The notes under the pieces are model-generated. The model saw nothing but the letters and a program-made list of their open reading frames with translations, ran no database searches and was not told where the DNA came from. Below are positions 24,922 through 33,753 of a stretch of 38,541 nucleotides of DNA, piece after piece. The DNA comes from Candidatus Heimdallarchaeota archaeon (GTDB taxonomy: Archaea > Asgardarchaeota > Heimdallarchaeia > JABLTI01), in NCBI GenBank assembly GCA_019056785.1, contig DXJV01000073.1, positions 65,416-103,956 of the forward strand. The letters are read 5' to 3'. The position numbers and the translations under genes were made by a program. Position 1 is the stretch's first letter. Every line of letters begins with the position of its first letter.

Positions 24922-25713
24922 TCATTCATATTTTAATTTTCCATATTCTTTAGTTCCAATTTTATCTTTATATTTGTTCATGGCTTTTTTCATGATTTTG
25001 AAGAACATCCAATTAAATAAGTGCCCCAATAAACGATTAAACGGATTTGTTTTACATTTATAATAATAAAGTTGATCTAACCATCCTCTTTCATTCCAAT
25101 ATTCATAATCATTTGGGAACACGGTTTTTGCAAGTACCTTTTTAGTCTGAAATTGGATAATTTGATTTAAAGTAACTTTATGTTCTTTTGGATTTTGAAA
25201 TAGACTCTTTATAAATTTCGAAAGAACTTTCTTATTTTTTTTCATATTTGTCGTTCTTTTGCTTGCCCAAATATTCCCAACAAAATGCGCACCCCAATTG
25301 ATACCAACTATTTTTAGATATTTCAAAGTAATATTTAGACCGGAACTCGATGTTGTTGTGACTCCAAGATAGGGTTTGGCTGTCAAAATAGGGCTGTGGG
25401 CCCATTTTGCTGTTTTATCGATAAACATTTTCATTTTTCCGGTGACATTGTTATTATAAACAGGAGATGCAATGATAATTCCGTCGCTTTTTTTCATTTT
25501 ATCCCTAATCTCAATCATATCATCTTTTATGATGCAACCAGTCCCTAACACACAATTTTCACACCCTTTACAATCTTTTATGTCCTTTTCGCTAAGAATA
25601 ACTACTTCTAATCCAATTTCATTTTCATTAAGTTTCGTTTCAAGGAATTTAAGGAGGTTATGAGTATTTCCATCCTTTTTTCCTCCCAAAATGGCGACGA
25701 CTTGTTTTTTCAT
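24922..25713 (-). CDS. Iron-sulfur flavoprotein-type NADPH-dependent FMN reductase
   Basis: The 263-residue protein has a flavodoxin-like fold with a phosphate-binding start VAILGGKKDGNTHNLL (7-22), SPVYNNNVTGKMKMFIDK in the FMN loop, and the compact Cys motif CKGCENCVLGTGC (about 48-60, spacing C-x2-C-x2-C-x5-C) that holds a [4Fe-4S] cluster in iron-sulfur flavoproteins. These proteins carry electrons, for instance to oxygen or peroxide in anaerobes. The C-terminal 110 residues are basic and Tyr-rich, an extension beyond the usual flavodoxin length. The gene is clearly more AT-rich than its neighbours and rich in Lys, Ile and Asn codons, which suggests recent arrival. Confidence 0.87.
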   Translation of the reverse strand: MKKQVVAILGGKKDGNTHNLLKFLETKLNENEIGLEVVILSEKDIKDCKGCENCVLGTGCIIKDDMIEIRDKMKKSDGIIIASPVYNNNVTGKMKMFIDKTAKWAHSPILTAKPYLGVTTTSSSGLNITLKYLKIVGINWGAHFVGNIWASKRTTNMKKNKKVLSKFIKSLFQNPKEHKVTLNQIIQFQTKKVLAKTVFPNDYEYWNERGWLDQLYYYKCKTNPFNRLLGHLFNWMFFKIMKKAMNKYKDKIGTKEYGKLKYE

Positions 25714-25874
25714 AATTTTCTACTCCTTAATTTACTCTCAATTACAAATAATTTACCGGTTGAATTAATCTTACTTTAGTTTTTAAGAATTTGTTGCTTT
25801 CTCTATTCGCAGTTGTTTTTCTTCCCCTTATCGCAACGTGGTTTTTATACTCTCGAGGCAAAGTACTTTGTATT

Positions 25875-27485
25875 ATGGCGAATGGACCTGTGCTCACCTG
25901 GCGGTGTGACCCACTCTTGTATGACCCACAAGCCGTTTCCGCTGACGCTTGGCTCACAGCAAACAAACTGATCGAGCAAGGACAATTAGAGCGCATTTTC
26001 TATGACCCGGCCGCACTCAAACTCGAGCTTTATCCCATTCTCGTCCGAAAAGTGGATTTTCTCCGGGAGCGGCAGAGCGACCGTATTCTTGCTCGCTTCC
26101 CGTTCAAAGTGCTAACTGAGGACGAAATTGCCGCCATTAACGACCGGCTCCTTTCGCTGGCAGAGCAAGTTCATCATTATTTCTACCGCTCAATAGATTT
26201 CTCCATTCGCTCCTGGCGCGAGAAACTACGCCATTACCTTGAGCGGGGGGCATTACCATTCCCTCTTCTACGTTGCCTCTGGAAAATCAACCCTGAGCTT
26301 GTCCATTACCCACAGGACTCTGTTATCTTTGAAAGTGCGCGAGGAAAACGGTATACCATCCCTTGTAAAATAACCAAACAGTTAGTCTATCTCTGTGGTG
26401 TTGTAAATGGTGATGGGCATCTCCGGACGCATTGGTTACGGATTGTTGATGAAACAAAAGAGCATATCCAATTTCTCTCCCAATTATTTATGCAATTGTT
26501 CAGCGATGGCGGTGTTATATTCCAAAGTGGAAACGCGTGGAATGTTGAAATCCGTTCCTCACAAGCTGTTCGGTTATTTCACTTTCTCACGGATCAAACC
26601 ATTAATGGCGCAAAATATGGCTCTTTGAGGGAACCCGTCTTTTTTCAACTTTTAGACCAACCATATCGCTCACTTTATTGGCGGGGCGTGATGGATGCAG
26701 ACGGTTCCTATAAAAATCAAATCTCGTTTGGAAGCGCAAGCAAACGCTATATCTCGGACTTCCAGTTATTTTTGCGTTCTGTAGGCATTAAGAGTTCAAT
26801 TACGACTATGAAGACAGGGACGTTTCTCTTGCAAATTCCACTTGACTTTAAACTCCCATTTGCAAGACAGATTGGTGTACACAATCCGAAAAAGAAAAGG
26901 GATCTTAAAAACCTTCTCAATAAGAAATCACTTATCTTTAATGGTCTAAGAGAGGAACATATCACGCGAGAAGGTTACTTTGACCTGAGCAAATTAACAC
27001 CGTTATATGTGCTCGGTCTCGAAGCCTATCTAAAGGCTTATCGAAAACCACTCTCCTACGCTGCAGTCGAGCGAAAATTGGGATTGAGTTCCGGACAATA
27101 TTATCATTACGAACATGGAACAAGAGCTCTCCCGTTTCCACTACTCTTCAAATTGTTTGACCTCAAAGAGCCAAATACGCTTATGAAGAAGCTTGTCGCC
27201 TTGCCGGGGAAGCTCCTCTTTCGCGCCTCAACATCTAAACCACACCCCTTACCCTTGAAACCTACACAAGAGCTACTCTTTGTTATGAGTCATCTTTTAC
27301 CTTTGACTAATTGGACGCGCATTCTTCAACCAACAAAACAATTATACCAGGCAATTGAAAGGCTTTTTGAGGTGGAACCCGTAAAAAAGCATATTAGGGA
27401 TAAATTATTGTTGCGCTTTTTACAAACGTTTGGTGACTATAGGAAAATAGAAATAGGGATATTTCGAAATTTAATAAGCTATTAA
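25875..27485 (+). CDS. Free-standing LAGLIDADG homing endonuclease-like protein
   Basis: Two LAGLIDADG motifs are visible in this 536-residue protein: LCGVVNGDGHL (about 173-183) and WRGVMDADGSY (about 269-279). Each keeps an acidic residue at the active-site position, so it may still cut DNA. An HTH-like module with the XRE-type ending follows at about 395-440 (YYHYEHGTRALPFPLL). A similar RGALPFPLL occurs at about 124-132, just before the endonuclease domain, as if one copy of such a module precedes it. It is not inside an intein or an RNA intron: its ends have no splicing motifs and the flanks are intergenic. The start is the ATG at 25875; the frame opens 28 codons earlier with a hydrophobic stretch of no obvious use. 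It may be a domesticated or free mobile endonuclease. Confidence 0.82.
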   Translation: MANGPVLTWRCDPLLYDPQAVSADAWLTANKLIEQGQLERIFYDPAALKLELYPILVRKVDFLRERQSDRILARFPFKVLTEDEIAAINDRLLSLAEQVHHYFYRSIDFSIRSWREKLRHYLERGALPFPLLRCLWKINPELVHYPQDSVIFESARGKRYTIPCKITKQLVYLCGVVNGDGHLRTHWLRIVDETKEHIQFLSQLFMQLFSDGGVIFQSGNAWNVEIRSSQAVRLFHFLTDQTINGAKYGSLREPVFFQLLDQPYRSLYWRGVMDADGSYKNQISFGSASKRYISDFQLFLRSVGIKSSITTMKTGTFLLQIPLDFKLPFARQIGVHNPKKKRDLKNLLNKKSLIFNGLREEHITREGYFDLSKLTPLYVLGLEAYLKAYRKPLSYAAVERKLGLSSGQYYHYEHGTRALPFPLLFKLFDLKEPNTLMKKLVALPGKLLFRASTSKPHPLPLKPTQELLFVMSHLLPLTNWTRILQPTKQLYQAIERLFEVEPVKKHIRDKLLLRFLQTFGDYRKIEIGIFRNLISY

Positions 27486-27872
27486 CTAAAATGCTTTTGG
27501 AATAAAAAATTTCCATCATTAAAGAGTAAAGAGAAGCTTACAAAATTGGGCGTAAATATGTTCATGTAGGACTTTAGCATACAAAATATCATTTGAGCTT
27601 TGCATTTTTCCTTTCTACCATTTTTACTGATGAAAGCTTATTTCAGTTCTTTTATTTTGACAGCAACTTCTTTTGTTATATTGACAAATCCTCGTTCATC
27701 TTGCAAAAAGATGAGTGTATGGATGAATCTGCTCTTTACAATTCGATTTGGTTGCTTTTTAAGAATGATTCAGGTAGTAATGTAGTCAGTGCTCTAATCA
27801 TACTGCTCTGGGGCTTTTATATCTCCAAATCCAATGTACTTAGTAGTATCATCGATTGAAGGATCGCGAGAA
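27486..27872. other. AT-rich intergenic stretch
   Basis: About 390 bases with no gene I can support. An 88-codon plus-strand frame (27593-27859) is Phe- and Ser-rich and looks fortuitous. The second copy of the 29-bp repeat is at 27685-27713, and a TATA-like TTTTATATC (about 27817) could be the promoter of the next gene. Confidence 0.45.
27685..27713 (+). repeat. 29-bp imperfect repeat, copy 2
   Basis: It matches 13441-13469 at 26 of 29 positions in the same orientation, in intergenic DNA about 160 bp before a plus-strand gene. Confidence 0.7.
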
Positions 27873-28355
27873 ATGAAACAAGACGTGTTACTGGAGGAGC
27901 TCCTAGGCACCAGTGATTTCCAAGCGATAGCCGGCTTTGTTCATGCCCAGGAGGAAGAGCTCCGAGCCAGGGCGCTCTGGGCTTTAGCACGGTACGCAAG
28001 AACGAGCGTTTCTTTTGAGCAAATTAAGAAGGAGTTACAAAAGGCTAAAAACGACGGTTCCAGGATTCTTCTAGCAGCTGCGTTGTATCAACTCAATTCG
28101 TCACCAACCTCTCAGGAAATGCGCTTTCTTGCTGAGTATTATAAAACCCACTATTATGACGAGGTGCATGATGAGCTGACGGTGGATTTTACCGGCGATT
28201 TTGGCCTTTCTGCCGCGGTTTTGGGATTCATCCTGTGGGAGGTTGGCTACAAGTTTTTCGCCATGGATGATGACCTCGCTGCCTACGACCTGGACTGGCT
28301 GACCGAGAAAAACGATGAAAAGGAGGGTAATTTTAGTATTCTTGCAAAGAAGTAA
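27873..28355 (+). CDS. Small helical protein, possible HEAT-like repeats
   Basis: The 160-residue product is acidic and helical. Residues such as EEELRARALWALARYA (about 28-43) and DGSRILLAAALYQL form paired amphipathic helices with the spacing of HEAT-like repeats, which usually bind proteins. There is no membrane segment or metal motif. The ATG at 27873 was chosen, with GGAT upstream and a TATA-like box about 55 bases before it. It ends just before the small broken frame and a hairpin terminator. I do not recognise a family. Confidence 0.65.
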   Translation: MKQDVLLEELLGTSDFQAIAGFVHAQEEELRARALWALARYARTSVSFEQIKKELQKAKNDGSRILLAAALYQLNSSPTSQEMRFLAEYYKTHYYDEVHDELTVDFTGDFGLSAAVLGFILWEVGYKFFAMDDDLAAYDLDWLTEKNDEKEGNFSILAKK

Positions 28356-28445
28356 ATCAAAACTTTCCAAAATGGCAAATGGACTAATCGAAAAAATGAG
28401 AGGGGGAAAGTCATTCCTTTTATTATATATTAGGGAGGTAGTTCA

Positions 28446-28532
28446 ATGACAAAAAAGGCTCTTAAAATACCCTAAGAAGATTTTTTAGATTTAGACTTTA
28501 GAAAAAAAGAGCGAAAGGTCACTTTTTTGTGA
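28446..28532 (+). pseudogene. Tiny reading frame with strong ribosome site, broken by TAA
   Basis: AGGGAGG lies seven bases before an ATG that opens a nine-codon frame, ended by TAA at 28473-28475. The same frame then runs 18 more codons (EDFLDLDFRKKERK and onward) to a TGA at 28530-28532. It could be a broken gene for a 28-residue protein or a nine-residue leader; a hairpin terminator follows at once. Confidence 0.3.
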
Positions 28533-28537
28533 TTATT

Positions 28538-28560
28538 GCCAAGCATTTGGCCGTTTTTTT
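28538..28560 (+). terminator. Hairpin terminator
   Basis: GCCAA (28538-28542) pairs with TTGGC (28547-28551) around GCAT, followed by seven T residues (28554-28560). It closes the plus-strand unit starting at 27873. Confidence 0.7.
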
Positions 28561-28623
28561 GTGACCATTAGACAAAAAAACTCTTCAAAAGTTATCTAAT
28601 AGCAAGAGAGGAAAAAAAATAAG

Positions 28624-28700
28624 TGGTGGACCGGGCGGAATTTGAATCCGCGGCCATCTGACTGCGAATCAGACGATCTTCCAGGCTGATCTACCGGCCC
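28624..28700 (-). tRNA. tRNA-Ala(CGC), CCA encoded, no intron
   Basis: On the minus strand the acceptor stem GGGCCGG pairs with CCGGTCC and contains the G3-U70 pair that identifies alanine tRNAs. The D-stem GATC/GATC, anticodon stem TCTGA/TCAGA with loop TTCGCAG (anticodon CGC) and T-stem GCGGA/TCCGC are all complete. The discriminator is A and CCA is encoded at 28626-28624. Confidence 0.96.
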
Positions 28701-28896
28701 TTTTTTGTTTCTTTTTCTTTTTTCTCTTTTAATGATTTTTGATTGTTTCTTGAAAAAAAAGTTCTTTTTCTTAGTCTCTAACCAAAACTCTAAAAGGTAA
28801 AGCTAGTTATCAAAGAATTATGGATTGTGATCTTTCTCTTGAGATTATTATCCCTCCTCTTCCCCTTTCCATTCATGTTATTGGAGTTTCCTGAAA

Positions 28897-31800
28897 ATGG
28901 CTCTTAAAGAAGCAAAATCACTTCAGTTATTACCTCGTTTGTCTGCAACTGAGAAGCGTATTTTCTCCGTTTTAAGTTCTTATGGCATTAGTTCTCCTCT
29001 TGACATTTCCTCTCGTAGTGGCATTTCTAAGGGTCGTGTTCTTTCTTCTCTTGAGAAGCTTTTACAGCGCGGTCTTGTTATTGAGGTTCCTTCTGCTGAC
29101 AAGGATTCCCCCCATTATGCTGCTGTTTTTCCCATCCGGCGTTTTACTGCTGTTGTTGACAAACTCATTCATTCTCTCGAGGCTCGTCGTGAGGAGTTAG
29201 AAGCCACTAGTCAGTTGGTAAATGATTTCACTGAGAATGCGATTAAGAATGTTCGCGAAGCGAGTGTTGAGGAGCGTAAAAAGAGAAACGAGCGTTCCGA
29301 AGAAGACATTAAAGACCTTGAGATGGCTTTAGACGCTTCTTTCAGTGGTATTTTAGCTTCTGTTGAGACGGATTTGCAAGACTTGAAAAAGATTGCCCAG
29401 ACTTCTCGGGAGTTTTTAACTGAGTCTTCGATTCGTTGTGATGAGACTGTGGCTAATATCTCTCATTCTCTCGTTCCTTTGAAACAAAAGTATACTGCCA
29501 TGATTAAGCAGGCCCAGCAACACATCGAGGAACAATTGGAAGCCACCGTTGATGAGCGTGTTGGTAATGTCTTGGAATTTGAGATGAATGCTAATAGGGC
29601 TTTCAATGAGGTTGTGGAAGTTTTCAAGGCCTCCCAGGATGCTTTTGAAGAGATTATCTTTAATGTTCTGGATGCTGGCATTGAGAACCTTGAAAAGGTC
29701 ACCCGGCCAATTAGCGATCAAATAGAGGAAGCAATTACCTCCTTGAAAGTTGCCATCAAAAAAGCCTCCAATAATTTCCAGACGGAGATCATCCGTGTTT
29801 TAACGGAGCAGAAACGGCCAATTATCAATGCTGTTGACAGTCTCCGCCCAAAAATGAGTAAACTTTTGAAAAATTCGTTAAGTTCACATAATACCATTCT
29901 TGATAACCAGTATCAGTCCTTAGTTGCTGTTCTCGAGGACCATACATCCCTCTTTTCTGAAGCCATTGACCAGCTTATCAGTGAATTCAATCGAAGGGTT
30001 AGCGATCTTGTGGAACAGACTCAACTCACCCTCTCAAGCACAAGAGACGAGCTTTCTGCTGAAGAAAGCAGATATAAAGAAACTCTTGAGACCGACATGG
30101 AGGTAAAGAGCAACCTCATCCAAATCACTCTGAATAAAACAAATGACCTTTTAGATGACATGAGGGAACAATTTATTATCGCTTTAAATCAAGCTGTTGC
30201 AAAATATCAGATGGATTTGAGCGATCAAGTTGCAAAATTGGAGAATGATTTTCTCAACGTCGTGGACAAAAACGGCATTAGCATTCAAAATATTTTGAAT
30301 GTAGCCAGCGTCTCCTTAACAGAGCCATTGAAAACATTCATTGAGAATCTCGAGCAATTAAACGACAAAATTCGAAAGGAAGAAGACGCTTTTCTAAAGA
30401 AATTCGAATCTGCCCTGACGACTGACTTACTTGCTCTTAATAAGGACTTCCAAGAGGAGACCAAGAAAGCTGAAGTGGAACTTGAACGGACCATTCAAAG
30501 ATTGATCAAGAAGCTTGCTAAGGACATTAACACCAACCACACTGTCTTGCTTAATAGACTCAAAACAAGCCAAAAGAATCTACAGGCCAGCTTTACCAAT
30601 TTCTCTGAAATTCATGAGCGTGAATTGCGTGCCACCACCAAAGAATTGAACTCCCTCACAACAAAGCTGGAACGCTGGAAAGAAGAGAGTCAGAGCTTGC
30701 TTATCCGGCAAATTAATGATCGGGTGAATAAGAGCTTGGAAGTTCTGGAAAATGAAATTAATGAAATTATCACCAAGATTGAGGAAGAATCGGGCCAAGG
30801 CTCCAAAGAAAACACTATTGCTGTTGTTAAAGAGTCGTTTACTGACATTTCGAAAAGTTTCAAAGGATTCGGTGCAGCTGTAAATTCGCTTCTTAAGCAA
30901 TCTTTGGATGAAATTAACACCACTCTAAAAAAAGAAAGTCTGAACATAAAGAATCGATTTGTCCAATTCAAAAAAGAACAAGACCGGCTTGTGGACGAAA
31001 CAAAGAAGCCCTCTATCAAGTTGATAAGAGAAATTGCCAGTGATTATGATGAGCTTACCAAGCAATTAATCAATGACATTCAGAAATTCTTTGACAGCGA
31101 ATATTCTTCATTAAAGAAAACCAGGCAGGACCTTTCGAACATCTTGGAAAAGATCCTAACAAAGAGGAGCACCAAAAGCTCGAAGGACATTAATAGATTA
31201 CAAGAAATCTTGCGACGCTCCCGGGAGGATTATCTGAAAAAAGCTGGGAGTAATCTCGAGAAAACTGAAAAAGTTGTTGTAAAAGAAATCGCTCAATTAG
31301 TCGATCAAGAGAAGAATTCCCGAAGTACAATTACTGCTCTTACAGAAAAAATCGTTTCGGACTTGAGCGAAGGAGTCAATTCTACTGCAGAAGTTTTACG
31401 AACAAATCTCTGGGATGGTACAACCAAAGTTTTCGGAGAGGCAATGGCAGAGATTAATAAACAATCTATCGAACTTACGAACTTAAATGAAAAATTGAAG
31501 GAGAACTCCTTTGCAACCATCCAAGCGTTACATGGAAAATTACATGCCAGTTTGGATGTCTTTGAGCAAAAAACTGTGCTTTTACATGAAAAACAAATTG
31601 GCAATATAAGTGAGTTTAAAGACAAATTCCAAACTGCCCTCGAAAATGATTTGAAGACCAAGACTGAGGAACTCCAAATTTCCCGAAAAGAGTTGTCAAA
31701 TGTCAGTCGAAAACTAAATGAGATAATCCAGGAAACTATTGACAAAGAAACGTTCCAAACGATTCTTGAATTAGAGGCACAAACCTCCGGAATTGAGGGG

Positions 31801-32496
31801 GCTATTTTTAACACTGTTGGGGGCATTACTGCTGAGGCAGCAAGGCGTACTGATAGTGTCGTTGTTATAGGTGAACAAGCTGTTTTAGGAATTGAAGAGC
31901 GATATGTCGAAAATCTAGAGCAAATCAGGAAAAACCTTACCGATGAAGTCATAGGAAAGATCGAAGAAGAAGCAAAGCAAATCGAAAAGTACAAAGAGCA
32001 CTTCAAAGAGATCGGGCGAAACCACCGTGTCGTTTATGGCGAGGCAATGAGTCAATTAAATCAGCAACTTGCATATGATCTCCATGAAGCCGCAAAGTCC
32101 GCTGAGAAGATCTTTACTGCCTGCGAGACAATTTCATCGAAATATCTACAAAACTTGAATGATGAAATATCCGCAATGGGCGACCGTGTTGGATTAACTA
32201 CTGATAAATTAACAGAAGAGATTCTCGAAGATATTGACCGGGTGTTCCAAAAAGTAAAACGCGAAGTGGCCTTATTTGCGCGAAAGCAGTTTGAGCTTTC
32301 CAACAAAAGCAATCAAGAAATTGCCGAGGCATTTCTCAAATCTGTTGATGACCTCGAGGAAGTGATGCTCAAGCAAATTTCCAGTTTCACAAAACGCGTC
32401 AGCTCAGCTTTAAGTCGCACAAAAGATGTTTCCGATATTATCAATCAGCACATTAAAGACATCACCGAAACTTTTAGCGAACTCCGACAAAAATAG
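28897..32496 (+). CDS. 1199-residue winged-helix plus very long coiled-coil protein
   Basis: The N-terminal 75 residues form a winged helix of the TrmB/MarR kind (KRIFSVLSSYG, then DISSRSGISKGRVLSSLEKLLQRGLV), which in archaea binds DNA. The other 1100 residues are almost unbroken amphipathic helix with heptad-like Leu/Ile/Val spacing, many Glu/Lys/Asn/Thr and no membrane span, Cys cluster or nucleotide site. The helical part has repeated blocks of about 30-60 residues, as in apolipoprotein-like, chemoreceptor-like or structural rod proteins. Such a size suggests a filament, tether or chromosome-organising role, but nothing in the sequence decides. The first 150 codons favour T-ending codons (CTT, CGT, TCT) and GAG/AAG, whereas later codons use more GAA and AAA. 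It is flanked by tRNA-Ala and an EamA transporter. Confidence 0.85.
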   Translation: MALKEAKSLQLLPRLSATEKRIFSVLSSYGISSPLDISSRSGISKGRVLSSLEKLLQRGLVIEVPSADKDSPHYAAVFPIRRFTAVVDKLIHSLEARREELEATSQLVNDFTENAIKNVREASVEERKKRNERSEEDIKDLEMALDASFSGILASVETDLQDLKKIAQTSREFLTESSIRCDETVANISHSLVPLKQKYTAMIKQAQQHIEEQLEATVDERVGNVLEFEMNANRAFNEVVEVFKASQDAFEEIIFNVLDAGIENLEKVTRPISDQIEEAITSLKVAIKKASNNFQTEIIRVLTEQKRPIINAVDSLRPKMSKLLKNSLSSHNTILDNQYQSLVAVLEDHTSLFSEAIDQLISEFNRRVSDLVEQTQLTLSSTRDELSAEESRYKETLETDMEVKSNLIQITLNKTNDLLDDMREQFIIALNQAVAKYQMDLSDQVAKLENDFLNVVDKNGISIQNILNVASVSLTEPLKTFIENLEQLNDKIRKEEDAFLKKFESALTTDLLALNKDFQEETKKAEVELERTIQRLIKKLAKDINTNHTVLLNRLKTSQKNLQASFTNFSEIHERELRATTKELNSLTTKLERWKEESQSLLIRQINDRVNKSLEVLENEINEIITKIEEESGQGSKENTIAVVKESFTDISKSFKGFGAAVNSLLKQSLDEINTTLKKESLNIKNRFVQFKKEQDRLVDETKKPSIKLIREIASDYDELTKQLINDIQKFFDSEYSSLKKTRQDLSNILEKILTKRSTKSSKDINRLQEILRRSREDYLKKAGSNLEKTEKVVVKEIAQLVDQEKNSRSTITALTEKIVSDLSEGVNSTAEVLRTNLWDGTTKVFGEAMAEINKQSIELTNLNEKLKENSFATIQALHGKLHASLDVFEQKTVLLHEKQIGNISEFKDKFQTALENDLKTKTEELQISRKELSNVSRKLNEIIQETIDKETFQTILELEAQTSGIEGAIFNTVGGITAEAARRTDSVVVIGEQAVLGIEERYVENLEQIRKNLTDEVIGKIEEEAKQIEKYKEHFKEIGRNHRVVYGEAMSQLNQQLAYDLHEAAKSAEKIFTACETISSKYLQNLNDEISAMGDRVGLTTDKLTEEILEDIDRVFQKVKREVALFARKQFELSNKSNQEIAEAFLKSVDDLEEVMLKQISSFTKRVSSALSRTKDVSDIINQHIKDITETFSELRQK

Positions 32497-32556
32497 TTTC
32501 CTACAGAAAGAAGAAAGAGAAGAATTTAACTAGAAGGAAAACAATGTAAGTATACC

Positions 32557-33621
32557 TTGAATGCTGAGAATTCTGTTCCTAAAAAACCTGCACCCGAATC
32601 TACAGCTAGAGCACAAAAGGTGCCTAAACATGTCTTTGTACTTATTGTAGTTGCAATGGTGATGACCTCCTTCGCTTCTATTCTTATCCGCTTAGCAGGG
32701 AAAGACATTGTTCTTTTTTGGCCCCAACGGCAGCCGGCAGATGCTTCCGTCATTGCTTTTTGGCGCCTCCTTTTTGCCACTCTTGGGATGTTTTTGGGGG
32801 CTGTGGTTACAGGCAAGCTTGGAAAGTTTAAGCAAGTGGACAGAAAAAAAGACCTCCCCTTGTTAGCTCTTTCGGGTTTAATGCTCGCCATTCATTTCAT
32901 CAGCTGGAATCAATCACTACAAATGACTACCATCGCTAGTTCTGTAACCATTATTTATTTAATGCCATTGTTTGCTCTCCTCTTTTCAGTGTTCTTTTTA
33001 AAGGAACGAGCAGGCTGGTTGCAAATTATCGCCATCATTTTATCTGTTGGAGGGGCAATAATCGTCGGCCTTGCAGACTTGGTTTTTCAAGCAACCCCAG
33101 GCGGTCTTAGCGTTCTCTTTGGTGATTTGCTTGCCCTTTTGGGGGCTGTCTCTGGAGCAGCCTATTTTGTTATCGGACGAAAGAAGCGTGAAAAAATAGA
33201 TATTTTCTCTTATACAACCATAGTCTATGGCATATGCACCGTTTTTATTTTCATGTATTTACTGGCGAATAACGCTCTTGCTTTGCTCCCAAGCGGCCCC
33301 TTCGAAACAGTGGCGATCTTCCACTTAAATTGGCAACATTTCTTATTCTTCTTACTTCTAGCAGTTGGCCCTTCCTGCTTAGGACACACTTTATATAACT
33401 ATGCCCTGGGATATGTTAAAGCACCGGTAATAACAGTAACTGCTCTTGGGGAAATGTTCGGTTCTACCCTTTTAGCTTATGCTATCTTTCATGAGACGCC
33501 GACTCATTGGAGCGCATTTCTTGGAATGTTCCTAGTTGCATTAGGTATTATTATCACTGTTCTTACAGAAAATCGGGCTTTAAAACGCCTTTCTCTTTCA
33601 GAAATAGAAAAGATGCTTTAA
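32557..33621 (+). CDS. EamA-family (drug/metabolite) transporter
   Basis: The 354-residue protein has ten membrane helices in two EamA halves after a Lys/Pro/Ala-rich cytosolic tail of about 25 residues. The first half ends with SVFFLKERAGWLQIIAIIL and the second with GEMFGSTLLAYAIFHE, the paired E-containing signature of the drug/metabolite superfamily. Substrates of this family include amino acids, nucleotide sugars and drugs; none can be named here. The start is TTG at 32557, the only in-frame candidate before the first helix; AAGGAAAA lies some 20 bases upstream, farther than usual. The gene follows the coiled-coil gene by 60 bp. Confidence 0.88.
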   Translation: MNAENSVPKKPAPESTARAQKVPKHVFVLIVVAMVMTSFASILIRLAGKDIVLFWPQRQPADASVIAFWRLLFATLGMFLGAVVTGKLGKFKQVDRKKDLPLLALSGLMLAIHFISWNQSLQMTTIASSVTIIYLMPLFALLFSVFFLKERAGWLQIIAIILSVGGAIIVGLADLVFQATPGGLSVLFGDLLALLGAVSGAAYFVIGRKKREKIDIFSYTTIVYGICTVFIFMYLLANNALALLPSGPFETVAIFHLNWQHFLFFLLLAVGPSCLGHTLYNYALGYVKAPVITVTALGEMFGSTLLAYAIFHETPTHWSAFLGMFLVALGIIITVLTENRALKRLSLSEIEKML

Positions 33622-33753
33622 CTCAGTAAAAAACCCTCTTCTCTAAAAGATTAAAGAAAAATTTAGGTGACCAGATGCCTAATTTTGCATAATTTCGAAA
33701 GCAGTTTGGAACAAGGTATGTCTTACGAGCACTCTTATCAGCAATAGATGTCT

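Noticed and set aside
27593..27859. 88-codon plus-strand frame
   Set aside because: Phe-rich translation of T-rich DNA without ribosome site; only the 29-bp repeat inside it is notable.
31305..32006. 233-codon minus-strand frame inside the coiled-coil gene
   Set aside because: It is Ser/Phe/Cys-rich antisense of a helical repeat gene, a common artefact of Glu/Lys-rich codons.
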